This document shows positions 36,018 to 45,041 of a stretch of DNA of 64,000 nucleotides, one piece after another (positions within the stretch are counted from its first letter, which is position 1; every line of letters begins with the position of its first letter). Where the stretch lies: NCBI RefSeq assembly GCF_035917275.1, contig NZ_CP108508.1, positions 2,976,001 through 3,040,000 on the forward strand, given 5' to 3'. Below the pieces are notes generated by a model. The model did not search any database. It was not told the origin of the DNA and saw only the letters and a list, made by a program, of their open reading frames with translations. A program made the position numbers and the translations under genes. The DNA comes from Streptomyces sp. NBC_01237. Lineage in GTDB: Bacteria > Actinomycetota > Actinomycetes > Streptomycetales > Streptomycetaceae.

Positions 36018-37162
36018 CGGGTTCCTCCGTGGACCGCGAGCAGGGCCCGCATCCGGGACTCGGCCAGCTCGGGGTCGGGGAACAGGCCCAGCCGGTCGGC
36101 CAGTTCGTACGCCTTCGCCAGGTGCGGCAGCGAGCGGGCGGACTGCAACCCGCCGACCATCGTGAAGTGCTCCTGGTGGCCCGCCAGCCAGGCGAGGAAG
36201 ACCACGCCCGTCTTGTAGAAGCGGGTGGGGGTCCGGAACAGGTGACGCGACAGCTCGACCGTGGGGTCCAGGAGATCCCGGAAGCCCTGGGTGTCACCGG
36301 TGTCCAGTACCCGTACCGCGTGCGCCGCCAGCGGGCCGAGCGGGTCGAAGATGCCGAGCAGTGCGTGGCTGAAGCCCCGGTCGTCGCCCGCGATCAGTTC
36401 CGGGTAGTTGAAGTCGTCGCCGGTGTAGCAGCGGACCCCGCCGGGAAGGCGGCGCCGGACGTCGATCTCGCGCTCCGCGTCCAGGAGGGAGATCTTGATG
36501 CCGTCCACCTTGTCCGGGTGCTCGGCGATGACCTTCAGGAACGTGTCGGTCGCGGCGTCGAGGTCGGCGCTGCCCCAGTAGCCGTCCAGCGCGGGGTCGA
36601 ACATCGGGCCGAGCCAGTGCAGGACGACCGGTTCGGCTGCCTGGCGCAGCAGGTGTGCGTACGTCTCCAGGTAGTCCTCGGGACCCTTCGCCGCCGCCGC
36701 GAGCGCGCGGGAGGCCATCAGGATGGCCTGGGCCCCGCTCTCCTCGACCAGGGCGAGCTGCTCCTCGTACGCCGCGCGCACCTCGGCGAGCGTGGCCGGT
36801 CCGGCCGGGAGCTGGTCGGTGCCGACGCCGCAGGCGATGCGTCCGCCGACCGCCTTCGCCTCGGCGGCCGAGCGGCGGATCAGTTCGGCCGCGCCCGCCC
36901 AGTCCAGGCCCATGCCGCGCTGGGCGGTGTCCATCGCCTCGGCGACGCCCAGGCCGTGCGACCACAGGTGGCGGCGGAAGGCGAGGGTGGCGTCCCAGTC
37001 GACGGCCGCCGGGTCGTCGGCGCTGATGTCCGCGTACGGGTCGGCGACGACATGGGCGGCGGAGAAGACCGTACGGGAGGCGAGCGGGGCCTTGCCCGGG
37101 GCCAGGTCGAGCGGGGTGGCGCGGGGTTCGTAGGGGCCCTGCGGGAGGTGGATGGTGCTCAT
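36014..37162 (-). CDS. DUF993 family protein (dihydrodipicolinate-synthase-like aldolase)
   Basis: 382 residues. The barrel-type segments GGRIACGVGTDQL, GAQAILMASRAL, EPVVLHWLGPMFD, KVDGIKISLLD (Lys as candidate Schiff-base residue), CYTGDDFNYPELIAGD and the late QEHFTMVGG pattern match DUF993, annotated as dihydrodipicolinate-synthase-like. Likely an aldolase or lyase acting on a keto-acid sugar. Sits 31 bp after the oxidoreductase gene and overlaps the isomerase gene by 4 bp. Confidence 0.8.
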   Translation of the reverse strand: MSTIHLPQGPYEPRATPLDLAPGKAPLASRTVFSAAHVVADPYADISADDPAAVDWDATLAFRRHLWSHGLGVAEAMDTAQRGMGLDWAGAAELIRRSAAEAKAVGGRIACGVGTDQLPAGPATLAEVRAAYEEQLALVEESGAQAILMASRALAAAAKGPEDYLETYAHLLRQAAEPVVLHWLGPMFDPALDGYWGSADLDAATDTFLKVIAEHPDKVDGIKISLLDAEREIDVRRRLPGGVRCYTGDDFNYPELIAGDDRGFSHALLGIFDPLGPLAAHAVRVLDTGDTQGFRDLLDPTVELSRHLFRTPTRFYKTGVVFLAWLAGHQEHFTMVGGLQSARSLPHLAKAYELADRLGLFPDPELAESRMRALLAVHGGTR

Positions 37163-37193
37163 GGGGTCAGCTCCGGGTGCGGTGAGCGGGTCG

Positions 37194-38345
37194 TCACAGC
37201 GTCAGCTCCGGGACGTCGAAGCGACGGCCCTCCGCCGACGACTTGAGGCCCAGCTCGGCCAGCTGCACGCCGCGTGCGCCGGCCATCAGGTCCCAGGTGT
37301 AGGGCTCGTCCAGCGCGACGTGGCGCAGGAACAGTTCCCACTGGGCCTTGAAGCCGTTGTCGAAGACCGCGTTGTCGGGGACTTCCTGCCACTGGTCGCG
37401 GAACGACTCGGTGACCGGGAGGTCCGGGTTCCAGACCGGCTTGGGCGTGGCCGAGCGGTGCTGGACGCGGCAGTTGCGGAGTCCGGCGACGGCGGAGCCG
37501 TGGGTTCCGTCGACCTGGAACTCGACCAGTTCGTCGCGGTTGACGCGTACCGTCCAGGAGGAGTTGATCTGTGCGACGGCGCCGCCCGCCAGCTGGAAGA
37601 TGCCGTACGCGGCGTCGTCGGCGGTCGCGGCGTAGGGCTTGCCCTGCTCGTCCCAGCGCTGCGGAAGGTGCGTCTGGACGTGCGCCTGGACGGTGGTGAC
37701 CTGGCCGAACAGCTCGTGGAGCACGTACTCCCAGTGCGGGAACATGTCGACGACGATGCCGCCGCCGTCCTCGGCGCGGTAGTTCCACGAGGGTCGCTGG
37801 GCCTCCTGCCAGTCGCCCTCGAAGACCCAGTAGCCGAACTCGCCGCGCACGGAGAGGATCTCGCCGAAGAAGCCGCCGTCGATGAGGCGCTTCAGCTTCA
37901 GCAGGCCCGGCAGGAAGATCTTGTCCTGGACGACACCGTGCTTGATCCCGGCGTCACGGGCCAGCCGGGCCAGCTCCAGGGCGCCTTCGACGTCCGTGGC
38001 GGTGGGCTTCTCGGTGTAGATGTGCTTGCCCGCCGCGATCGCCTTCTTGATCGCCTCGACGCGCGCCGAGGTGACCTGGGCGTCGAAGTAGATGTCGATG
38101 GTGTCGTCGGCCAGCACCGCGTCCAGATCGGTCGACCACTCGGTCAGACCGTGCCGCTCGGCGAGCTCCCGCAGCGCGTGGGCCCTGCGGCCGACGAGCA
38201 CGGGTTCGGGCCACAGCACCTCGCCGTCGCCGAGGTCGAGGCCGCCCTGCTCGCGGATCGCGAGGATCGAGCGCACCAGGTGCTGCCGGTATCCCATGCG
38301 ACCCGTGACGCCGTTCATGGCGATGCGCACTGTCCTGCGTGTCAC
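37194..38345 (-). CDS. Gfo/Idh/MocA family sugar oxidoreductase
   Basis: 383 residues, NAD(P)-dependent. The N-terminal Rossmann segment MNGVTGRMGYRQ is unusual for the family, which mostly has GxGxxG, but EKPTATDVEGALELARLA carries the catalytic Lys of the EKP motif. The C-terminal half has the expected beta-sheet domain with GGGIVVDMFPHWEY supplying a His. The GTG start at 38345 follows GGAGGG. First gene of the sugar operon, with a LacI-type operator 24 bp upstream. Confidence 0.88.
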   Translation of the reverse strand: MTRRTVRIAMNGVTGRMGYRQHLVRSILAIREQGGLDLGDGEVLWPEPVLVGRRAHALRELAERHGLTEWSTDLDAVLADDTIDIYFDAQVTSARVEAIKKAIAAGKHIYTEKPTATDVEGALELARLARDAGIKHGVVQDKIFLPGLLKLKRLIDGGFFGEILSVRGEFGYWVFEGDWQEAQRPSWNYRAEDGGGIVVDMFPHWEYVLHELFGQVTTVQAHVQTHLPQRWDEQGKPYAATADDAAYGIFQLAGGAVAQINSSWTVRVNRDELVEFQVDGTHGSAVAGLRNCRVQHRSATPKPVWNPDLPVTESFRDQWQEVPDNAVFDNGFKAQWELFLRHVALDEPYTWDLMAGARGVQLAELGLKSSAEGRRFDVPELTL

Positions 38346-38367
38346 GAAGTTCCCTCCATACAGCCGT

Positions 38368-38381
38368 AGCAAGCGCTTTCT
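38368..38381. promoter_or_regulatory. LacI-family operator
   Basis: AGCAAGCGCTTTCT contains the palindromic core AAGCGCTT with the central CG step typical of LacI/GalR operators. It lies 23 bp upstream of the oxidoreductase start and 97 bp upstream of the divergent LacI gene, so it can repress the sugar operon and probably the regulator itself. Confidence 0.75.
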
Positions 38382-38477
38382 ATCGAGGATGACGCTAGCC
38401 TGCCGACAGCGGCCCGGACAAGAGGGGACGCGCCGATAACTCCTCGGTATCTCCCCGTGACCTCTCGGAGGACAGTG

Positions 38478-39542
38478 ATGACAGTCACCCTGGCGGACGT
38501 GGCGGCCCGCGCCCGGGTGTCCCCGGCCACCGTCTCCCGCGTGCTGAACGGGAACTACCCGGTGGCCGCGTCGACGCGGGAACGGGTCCTGCGTGCCGTG
38601 GACGACCTGGACTACGTGCTCAACGGGCCGGCCAGCTCGCTCGCTGCGGCCACCTCGGATCTGGTCGGCATCCTGGTCAACGACATCGCCGACCCGTTCT
38701 TCGGGATCATGGCGGGGGCCGCCCAGACCGAGATCGGCGGGCCCGGCGACGGCTCGGGCCGTGCGGGCGGCGAGAAGCTGGCCGTCGTCTGCAACACCGG
38801 CGGCTCCCCGGAGCGCGAGCTCACCTACCTCACCCTGCTCCAGCGCCAGCGCGCCGCCGCCGTCGTGCTCACCGGCGGCGCGGTGGAGAGCCCCGCCCAC
38901 CGGGCCGCGATGTCCGCGAAGCTGGCCAAGCTCGCGGACGCGGGCACCCGGATCGTCTTCTGCGGGCGGCCCCCGCTGCCGGACAGCGACGCGGTGCTGG
39001 CGGCCCTCGCCTTCGACAACCGGGGCGGCGGGCGGCGGCTGACCGAGCACCTGATCTCGCTCGGCCACCGGCGGATCGGCTATGTCGCGGGCCCGCTGGA
39101 GCGGACCACCACCCGCCACCGTCTGGAAGGCCACCGGGACGCGATGCGCGCGGCCGGGCTGACCGGCGACGAGGACCGCCTCACCGTCCACGGCCCGTAC
39201 GACCGGCGCTCCGGCTACGAGGCCACCCTCGAACTCCTGCGCCGCGAACCGGAAGTGACCGCGATCGTGGCCGCGAACGACACGGTGGCGCTGGGTGCCA
39301 GTGCGGCGGTACGGGACCGGGGGCAGCGCATCCCCCAGGACGTCTCGGTGGCGGGCTTCGACGACCTGCCGTTCTCGGTGGACGCCGTACCGGCCCTGAC
39401 GACCGTACGGCTGCCGCTCTTCGAGGCGGGTGCCCGCGCGGGCCGGCTCGCGATGGGCAAGGAGACCCCGCCGCCCGGCGGCGTCGCGACGATCGCGGCC
39501 GAACTGATGGTGCGGGGGTCGACGGCACCGCCTCGGGCCTGA
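38478..39542 (+). CDS. LacI-family transcriptional regulator
   Basis: 354 residues. N-terminal HTH with hinge (TLADVAARARVSPATVSRVLNG, quoted in part as SPATVSRVLNG), then the periplasmic-binding-like effector domain (DLVGILVNDIADPFFGIM, LISLGHRRIGYVAGP, IVAANDTVALGA, VSVAGFDDLPFS). There is a Gly-rich insertion near residue 95. ATG 38478 is preceded by GGAGGA. Divergent from the sugar operon, whose operator it should bind. Confidence 0.93.
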   Translation: MTVTLADVAARARVSPATVSRVLNGNYPVAASTRERVLRAVDDLDYVLNGPASSLAAATSDLVGILVNDIADPFFGIMAGAAQTEIGGPGDGSGRAGGEKLAVVCNTGGSPERELTYLTLLQRQRAAAVVLTGGAVESPAHRAAMSAKLAKLADAGTRIVFCGRPPLPDSDAVLAALAFDNRGGGRRLTEHLISLGHRRIGYVAGPLERTTTRHRLEGHRDAMRAAGLTGDEDRLTVHGPYDRRSGYEATLELLRREPEVTAIVAANDTVALGASAAVRDRGQRIPQDVSVAGFDDLPFSVDAVPALTTVRLPLFEAGARAGRLAMGKETPPPGGVATIAAELMVRGSTAPPRA

Positions 39543-39801
39543 CCCCGCGTAACCCACGAAGGCCCCGCCGCGCCCGGGACCCCGCTGTCCCGGCGTACGC
39601 CCCTGGCCGCCCCCGCTGCCCCGGCCGAGCTGCCACCCCTGGCCGTACCGCCGCCCCGCCGCACTGCTCCAATGGCGTTGTCACGTGCGTCGGCTCCCCG
39701 AGCAGGGGTAGGTGTACGGGACACCCCGGGCCGATGATGTGGGCGTCGCCGCCCGTCTCGCCCGGGGCGGTGGCACGTACCGATGTGGAAGGAACACGCA
39801 C

Positions 39802-40590
39802 GTGAAGCTCGCTTTCTCGACCCTCGGAGTGCCGGGGATGCCGATAGCCGAGGTCATCCGGCTCGCCAACGAGCACGGGTACCAGGGGGTGGAGCTGCGC
39901 ACCCATCCGGAGGAGCCGGTGCACCCGGGGCTCTCGCTGCTCGAACGCGCCGATGTGGTCGAGGAGTTCAAGGCGGGCGGGGTCGAGATCCTGACCCTGG
40001 CCGGGTACGTGCGGGTGGCGTCCGAAGGTGACGACGAGCCGGTCCTGGCCGAGCTGGCCGAGCTGCTGAAGCTGGCCCGCGACCTGGGTGCGAAGAACGT
40101 CCGGGTCTTCCCCGGCGGCGGTGGCCAGGACCAGGACGTGGCCGACGCGACCGCCGCCCGCAGGCTGGGGGCCGCCGCGCCGGACGCCGCGGACATGGGC
40201 GTACGCATCCTGCTGGAGACCCATGACTCGCACCGGGCGGGCGTCGACGTGGCCCGGGTCGTCGGTACGGTCGGACACCCGCAGATCGGTGCGCTCTGGG
40301 ACATCATGCACACCTGGCTGGCGGGCGAGGAGCCGGCCGCGAGCCATGCCGTCCTGGCCCCCCACCTGGGCTACGTCCAGGTGAAGGACATCGCGTCGGC
40401 GGAGGACATCGCGCCGCTGGGGCTGGGCGCCGGGGTGCTGCCGCTGCGCGCGTGCCTGGACACGCTGGACCCGGACAGCTGGGTGTGCTGGGAGTACGAG
40501 AAGCGCTGGCACCCGGATGCGCCGGCGCTGGCGGGGCTGCTGGGGGCGGGGCGCGAGCACCTGCTGCGGCTCGGAGCGCCGAAGCAGTAG
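39802..40590 (+). CDS. Sugar phosphate isomerase/epimerase (TIM barrel)
   Basis: 262 residues; GTG start with GGAAGGAA upstream. Segments KLAFSTLGVPGMPIAEVI, YQGVELRTHPEE, ILLETHDSHRAG, GALWDIMHTWLAGEEP, YVQVKDI and CWEYEKRWHP show the metal-binding Glu/Asp/His set of the AP-endonuclease-2 family. The 259 bp before it hold no recognised promoter. It lies next to the LacI gene and probably belongs to the same sugar pathway as the leftward operon. Confidence 0.82.
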   Translation: MKLAFSTLGVPGMPIAEVIRLANEHGYQGVELRTHPEEPVHPGLSLLERADVVEEFKAGGVEILTLAGYVRVASEGDDEPVLAELAELLKLARDLGAKNVRVFPGGGGQDQDVADATAARRLGAAAPDAADMGVRILLETHDSHRAGVDVARVVGTVGHPQIGALWDIMHTWLAGEEPAASHAVLAPHLGYVQVKDIASAEDIAPLGLGAGVLPLRACLDTLDPDSWVCWEYEKRWHPDAPALAGLLGAGREHLLRLGAPKQ

Positions 40591-40612
40591 GGGAGCGCGG
40601 GCGGCCGGTGAC

Positions 40613-41641
40613 CTAGCGGGCCTCCAGCGCGTCCGGCTTCCGCTCCGGCCGTTCCGCGCGCTCCGGCTGCTCCGTCCGCTGCCCCGTCGGCGCCACCGGA
40701 GCGGTCGGAACGGTCGGAACGGTCGGAACGGTCGGAGCAGTCGCGGCTGCCTGAGCAGCCGCATCGGTCGGAGCGGTCGGCGTGCGGCGGGCGCCCGCCA
40801 GTGAGGTGAGCGCCACGCCGCCGACCAGCAGCGCCGCCGCGCACCAGCGCAGCGGGCCGACCGGTTCGCCGAGCAGCAGCGCGGCCGAGGACATCCCGAA
40901 GACCGGGACGAGCAGGGTGAACGGGGCCACGGACGAGGCCGGGTACCGGCCGAGCAGGAAGCTCCAGGCGCCGAAGCCGAACACCGTGGTGATCCAGGCG
41001 ACGTAGAGGATGATCCCGGCGCCGCTCCAGTCGAGTGCGGCCAGCGCCTCGGCGTCGCGGTCCCACCCCTCGAAGAGCAGGGACAGGCCGAGCAGCGGGA
41101 GCACGGGCACGGCCGAGACCCAGACCATGAAGTTGAGGGAGTCGGGCGGGGACGCCTTGCGCGTCAGCACGTTCGACACGCCCCAGCAGGCGGCCGCCGC
41201 GATCACGAGGACGAAGGCGAGCACCGGCCCGCTCGCGCCCTCGTCGACCGCGGCCACTCCGATGCCCACGAGAGCGACGCCCATCCCCCACACCTTCGTC
41301 CTTCCCGGCCGTTCACCGAGCGCCAGGGCCGCGAACAGGGCGGTGAAGACCGCCTGGACCTGGAGGACGAGGGAGGAGAGCCCGGCGGGCATCCCGCGGT
41401 CCATGCCGAGGAAGAGCAGGCCGAACTTCCCCACTCCGAGGACGAGCCCGACCCCCACGATCCACTTCCAGGCGACCTTGGGCCGGCCGACGAAGAAGAC
41501 GGCCGGGAGTGCGGCCGCCAGGAATCGCAGGGCGGAGAAGAGCAGCGGCGGGAAGTGGTCGAGACCGATCTCGATGACGACGAAGTTCACACCCCAGACG
41601 GCGGCGACGAGCGCGGCCAGGGCGATGTGGAGGGGACGCAT
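40613..41641 (-). CDS. EamA/DMT-family exporter
   Basis: 342 residues. Ten predicted TM helices form two EamA repeats (first at about 5-140, second at about 150-285). The C-terminal tail of about 55 residues is Pro/Thr/Val-rich (PTVPTVPTVPTAPVAP) then Glu/Arg-rich, and is encoded in part by a 9-bp repeat. Divergent from a LysR regulator, a common pairing for DMT exporters of amino acids or small metabolites. Its 3' end is 22 bp from the convergent isomerase gene. Confidence 0.88.
   Translation of the reverse strand: MRPLHIALAALVAAVWGVNFVVIEIGLDHFPPLLFSALRFLAAALPAVFFVGRPKVAWKWIVGVGLVLGVGKFGLLFLGMDRGMPAGLSSLVLQVQAVFTALFAALALGERPGRTKVWGMGVALVGIGVAAVDEGASGPVLAFVLVIAAAACWGVSNVLTRKASPPDSLNFMVWVSAVPVLPLLGLSLLFEGWDRDAEALAALDWSGAGIILYVAWITTVFGFGAWSFLLGRYPASSVAPFTLLVPVFGMSSAALLLGEPVGPLRWCAAALLVGGVALTSLAGARRTPTAPTDAAAQAAATAPTVPTVPTVPTAPVAPTGQRTEQPERAERPERKPDALEAR
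40702..40737. repeat. 9-bp tandem repeat in the EamA gene
   Basis: Four units of CGGTCGGAA (last one CGGTCGGAG), in frame, encoding the PTV units of the exporter's C-terminal tail. Confidence 0.85.
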
Positions 41642-41743
41642 GGATCGAGCATCGGCCGCGGGGACCATGTAGCACCAGCGCGGATTTCTTCATGGTGGAA
41701 TTGAGCATCGCTAATGATTCCGACCGGCTCCCGCGAGGTCACG

Positions 41744-42667
41744 ATGCTCGATCTGTCCCGGCTGCGCGCCCTGCACGCCGTCTTTGTCCACGGCTCCGTG
41801 GCGGGCGCCGCGGCAGCGCTCGGCTACACCCCGTCGGCGGTCTCGCAGCAGATCACCAAGCTGGAGCGGGAGACCCGGACCACGCTGCTGGAGCGGCGCG
41901 GGCGCGGTGTCTCGCTGACCGAGGAGGCCCTCCATCTGGTCACCGCGGCCCAGCAGTTGCTCGCGATCGTGGAGCGGGCCGAGACGACGCTGGAGGAGCG
42001 CAGGGGGCGGCCCACGGGGCTGCTGTCGATCGGCGCCTTCGCCTCCGCGGCGCGCGGCCTGCTGCCGGGCGTGCTGGCGGAGCTGGACCGGGACCACCCC
42101 GCGCTGGAGGTCCGGATGACGGAGGTGGACCCGCATCTCTCGGTCGACCTGGTGGCCAAGGGCGTCATCGATCTGGCGGTCGCGCACGACTGGGACATCG
42201 CGCCGCTGCCCGCCCCCGAGGGGGTGGCACAGGCGGTGATCGGGGACGACCGGTGCGATCTGCTGGTGCCCGAGCGGCACGCCCTCGCCGGTCGGGACGC
42301 GGTGCGGCGGGAGGAGTTGGCGAAGGAGCGGTGGATCTGCCAGCCGCCGGGGACGGTCTGCCACGACTGGCTCGTACGGACACTGCGGGCGGCGGGCTAC
42401 GAGCCGGACATCCGGCACCGGGCCGAGGAGAACCACACCCAGCTCGCCCTGGTCGCGGCCGGGCTCGGGGTCGCGATGATCCCCCGGCTGGGGCGGGGGC
42501 CGCTGCCCGCGGGGGTGGTGGCGGTGCCCCTCGATCCCGTACCGGTGCGGAGGCTGTACGCGCTGTGGCGTACGGAGGCGGCCCGTCGGCCCGCGATCAC
42601 CGCGGCGGTCTCGGCGCTCCAGGCGCACGGGGTGGCGGCGGGGCTGGTCCGAAGGGCTGTCCCGTAA
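41744..42667 (+). CDS. LysR-family regulator
   Basis: 307 residues. HTH MLDLSRLRALHAVFVHGSVAGAAAALGYTPSAVSQQITKLE, quoted in part as YTPSAVSQQITKLE, then a substrate-binding domain. The final residues and the TAA stop (42665-42667) fall in the left inverted repeat of the element at 42655-42811, so the original C-terminus was probably slightly different. The 102-bp gap to the EamA gene contains ATTTCTTCATGGTGGAATT, a possible LysR site. ATG 41744 follows GAGG. Confidence 0.92.
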   Translation: MLDLSRLRALHAVFVHGSVAGAAAALGYTPSAVSQQITKLERETRTTLLERRGRGVSLTEEALHLVTAAQQLLAIVERAETTLEERRGRPTGLLSIGAFASAARGLLPGVLAELDRDHPALEVRMTEVDPHLSVDLVAKGVIDLAVAHDWDIAPLPAPEGVAQAVIGDDRCDLLVPERHALAGRDAVRREELAKERWICQPPGTVCHDWLVRTLRAAGYEPDIRHRAEENHTQLALVAAGLGVAMIPRLGRGPLPAGVVAVPLDPVPVRRLYALWRTEAARRPAITAAVSALQAHGVAAGLVRRAVP

Positions 42668-42811
42668 TCCCTGATGGATCAGCGCACGGCGTCGGATGCG
42701 GTGCATCGCATGCGGAGGGACGTCCGCATACGGGATGTATTCAGGCGTTCCGACAACGCCGCGAGGTGCCGTAGCCGTCGTCGTGCGCCCGCCAGGGATG
42801 ACGGGACAGCC
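42655..42811. mobile_element. MITE-like element with 19-bp terminal inverted repeats
   Basis: Left end GGCTGTCCCGTAATCCCTG (42655-42673) and right end CAGGGATGACGGGACAGCC (42793-42811) are inverted repeats with one mismatch, enclosing 119 bp that encode no transposase. Size and structure fit a miniature inverted-repeat element, probably moved by an IS5-like transposase elsewhere. No clear target duplication is visible. The left repeat forms the end of the LysR gene. Confidence 0.75.
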
Positions 42812-42962
42812 GTTGGCCCCCGCGCGTGCCGGCCCATGATGGTTTGCCCCTCAATCGGCACCGTTCGCCGAAGGTGGCCGGGCGGGGCCCCTTGACCGGT
42901 AGTTACTTTCCATATATCCGTACCTTCTTGGAAGTTTCTTTCAGTCCCAGGAAGGAGCCCAC

Positions 42963-44789
42963 GTGCACCACCGCACCTCCCGGCGCACTCTTCTCACCGC
43001 TACCGCGGCCACCGCCGCCGCGGCCGCCACCGGCGTCGTCGCCGTCCCCGCCGCCGCGCAGTCCGCGAGCGCCTCCACCGACCGCCGCCTCAAGCGGCTC
43101 ATCAGTCGGATGAGCCTGGAGGAGAAGGTCGGCCAGCTCTTCGTGATGCGGGTGTACGGGCACTCCGCCACCGACCCGGACCAGGCGGACATCGACGCGA
43201 ACCTCAAGGAGATCGGGGTACGCACCGCCGCCGAGCTGATCGACAAGTACCACGTCGGCGGCATCATCTACTTCGTCTGGGCGCACAACACCCGTGACCC
43301 GCACCAGATCGCCGACCTCTCCAATGGCATCCAGCGCGCCGGGCTCGCCGGCCCTCACTCCGTACCGCTCCTGATCTCCACCGACCAGGAACACGGCATC
43401 GTCTGCCGCGTCGGCGAGCCCGCCACACTGCTGCCGGGCGCGATGGCGCTCGGCGCGGGCGGCTCGCACTCCGACACCCGCCGGGCCGCCCGGATCGCGG
43501 GCGACGAGCTGGCCGCCCTGGGCATCGTGCAGAACTACGCGCCGAACGCCGACGTGAACGTCAATCCGGCCAACCCGGTGATCGGCGTACGCTCCTTCGG
43601 CTCCGACCCGCGGTCGGTGGCCGGGATGGCCACCGCCCAGGTGAAGGGGTACCAGGGCGCCGGGATCGCCGCCACGGCCAAGCACTTCCCCGGCCACGGC
43701 GACACCAACACCGACAGCCACAGCGGGCTGCCGTTCATCCACCACACCCGGGAGCAGTGGGCCGAGCTGGACGCCCCGCCCTTCCGTGCCGCGATCGCCG
43801 CGGGCATCGACTCGATCATGACCGCGCACATCGTGGTCCCCGCGCTCGACGCCGCCGAGGACCCCGCGACACTGTCCCGGCCCATCCTCACCGGCGTCCT
43901 GCGCGAGGAGTTGGGCTACGACGGGGTCGTGGTCACCGACGCGCTCGACATGAAGGGCGTACGGGAGAAGTACGGCGACGACCGCGTCCCGGTCCTGGCG
44001 CTCCAGGCGGGCGTCGACCAGCTGCTGAACCCGCCGAACCTCGCCGTCGCCTGGAACGCCGTGCTGGCGGCCGTCAGGAGCGGGGAGATCAGCGAGGCCC
44101 GGATCGAGGAATCGATCCTGCGCATCCTGCGGCTGAAGACGAAACTGGGCCTGTTCCGCGACCCGTTCGTCACCCACCGGGGCGTCGACCGCACCGTCGG
44201 CACCCGCGCGCACCTGGCCGCCGCCGATGGCATCGCCGAGCGTACGACCACGCTGCTCACCAACCCCGGGGCGCTGCTTCCGCTGTCCCGCCGCTCCCAC
44301 CGCAAGCTCCTCGTGGTCGGCGCCGACCCGGCCTCGCCGTCCGGTACGACGGGCCCGCCGACCACCACGCTCGCCGGTGCCTTCGGCGAGCTGGGGTACA
44401 CGGCGACCGCCCTGTCCACCGGCACGGCCCCGGACCAGGCGAAGATCGCCGAGGCGGTGGCCGCCGCGCGGGGCAAGGACGCGGTGATCGTCGGGACGTA
44501 CAACCTCTCGGCGGCCAGCAGCCAGCTAACCCTGGTCAAGGCCCTCGTGGCGACCGGCGTCCCGGTCATCACCGTGGCGATCCGCAACCCGTACGACATC
44601 GCCCAGCTGACCGGTACGGGTGTCGCGGCGAGCCTGGCCGCGTACTCCTGGACGGACGTCGAACTGCGGGCGGCGGCACGGGTGATCGCGGGCCGCGCCG
44701 AACCGGAGGGCAGGCTCCCGGTCCCGGTGCAGCGCGCGGACGACCCGGCCCGGGTGCTGTACCCGGTCGGCTACGGGCTGTCCTACTAG
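42963..44789 (+). CDS. Secreted glycoside hydrolase family 3 (beta-N-acetylhexosaminidase type)
   Basis: 608 residues, GTG start with AGGAAGGAG upstream. Twin-arginine signal RTSRRTLLT then a hydrophobic Ala-rich core, so probably Tat-exported. The GH3 barrel carries KHFPGHGDTNTDSH (the Asp-His dyad of NagZ-like enzymes) and the nucleophile Asp in VVTDALDM, followed by a second alpha/beta domain that ends in VLYPVGYGLSY. Predicted to release N-acetylglucosamine from chitin or cell-wall oligosaccharides. A possible promoter TTGACC (42892) / TATATC (42913) has only a 15-bp spacer. Confidence 0.9.
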   Translation: MHHRTSRRTLLTATAATAAAAATGVVAVPAAAQSASASTDRRLKRLISRMSLEEKVGQLFVMRVYGHSATDPDQADIDANLKEIGVRTAAELIDKYHVGGIIYFVWAHNTRDPHQIADLSNGIQRAGLAGPHSVPLLISTDQEHGIVCRVGEPATLLPGAMALGAGGSHSDTRRAARIAGDELAALGIVQNYAPNADVNVNPANPVIGVRSFGSDPRSVAGMATAQVKGYQGAGIAATAKHFPGHGDTNTDSHSGLPFIHHTREQWAELDAPPFRAAIAAGIDSIMTAHIVVPALDAAEDPATLSRPILTGVLREELGYDGVVVTDALDMKGVREKYGDDRVPVLALQAGVDQLLNPPNLAVAWNAVLAAVRSGEISEARIEESILRILRLKTKLGLFRDPFVTHRGVDRTVGTRAHLAAADGIAERTTTLLTNPGALLPLSRRSHRKLLVVGADPASPSGTTGPPTTTLAGAFGELGYTATALSTGTAPDQAKIAEAVAAARGKDAVIVGTYNLSAASSQLTLVKALVATGVPVITVAIRNPYDIAQLTGTGVAASLAAYSWTDVELRAAARVIAGRAEPEGRLPVPVQRADDPARVLYPVGYGLSY

Positions 44790-44818
44790 GCGTACGCCCG
44801 ACGGCGACGGCGCGACGG

Positions 44819-44914
44819 TCGTGCCACCGCGCACGATGGCCGCGCTGTCGTCGTGCCACCGCGCACATCGGCCGCGCTGTCGTCGCGCCACCTCCACACG
44901 TCGATCGCGCCGCC
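44819..44914. repeat. 32-bp degenerate tandem repeat
   Basis: Three units of 32 bp starting TCGTGCCACCGCGCACGATG (44819-44850, 44851-44882, 44883-44914); the first two differ at three positions and the third is more diverged. Two shorter GTACCACCG echoes follow to about 44935. Fills the 252-bp gap between the GH3 and lipoprotein genes; no gene is seen. Confidence 0.7.
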
Positions 44915-45041
44915 GCGTACCACCGGCGTACCACCGCGCACACCGCGACCGGCGCCGAGTTGCCCCGGCACCCGGCGTGTTCCCGCTCCGGCGGACCACG
45001 CCGGGTGTACGTCTTGACGGGACGTATCGGGGGTTCCTCTT

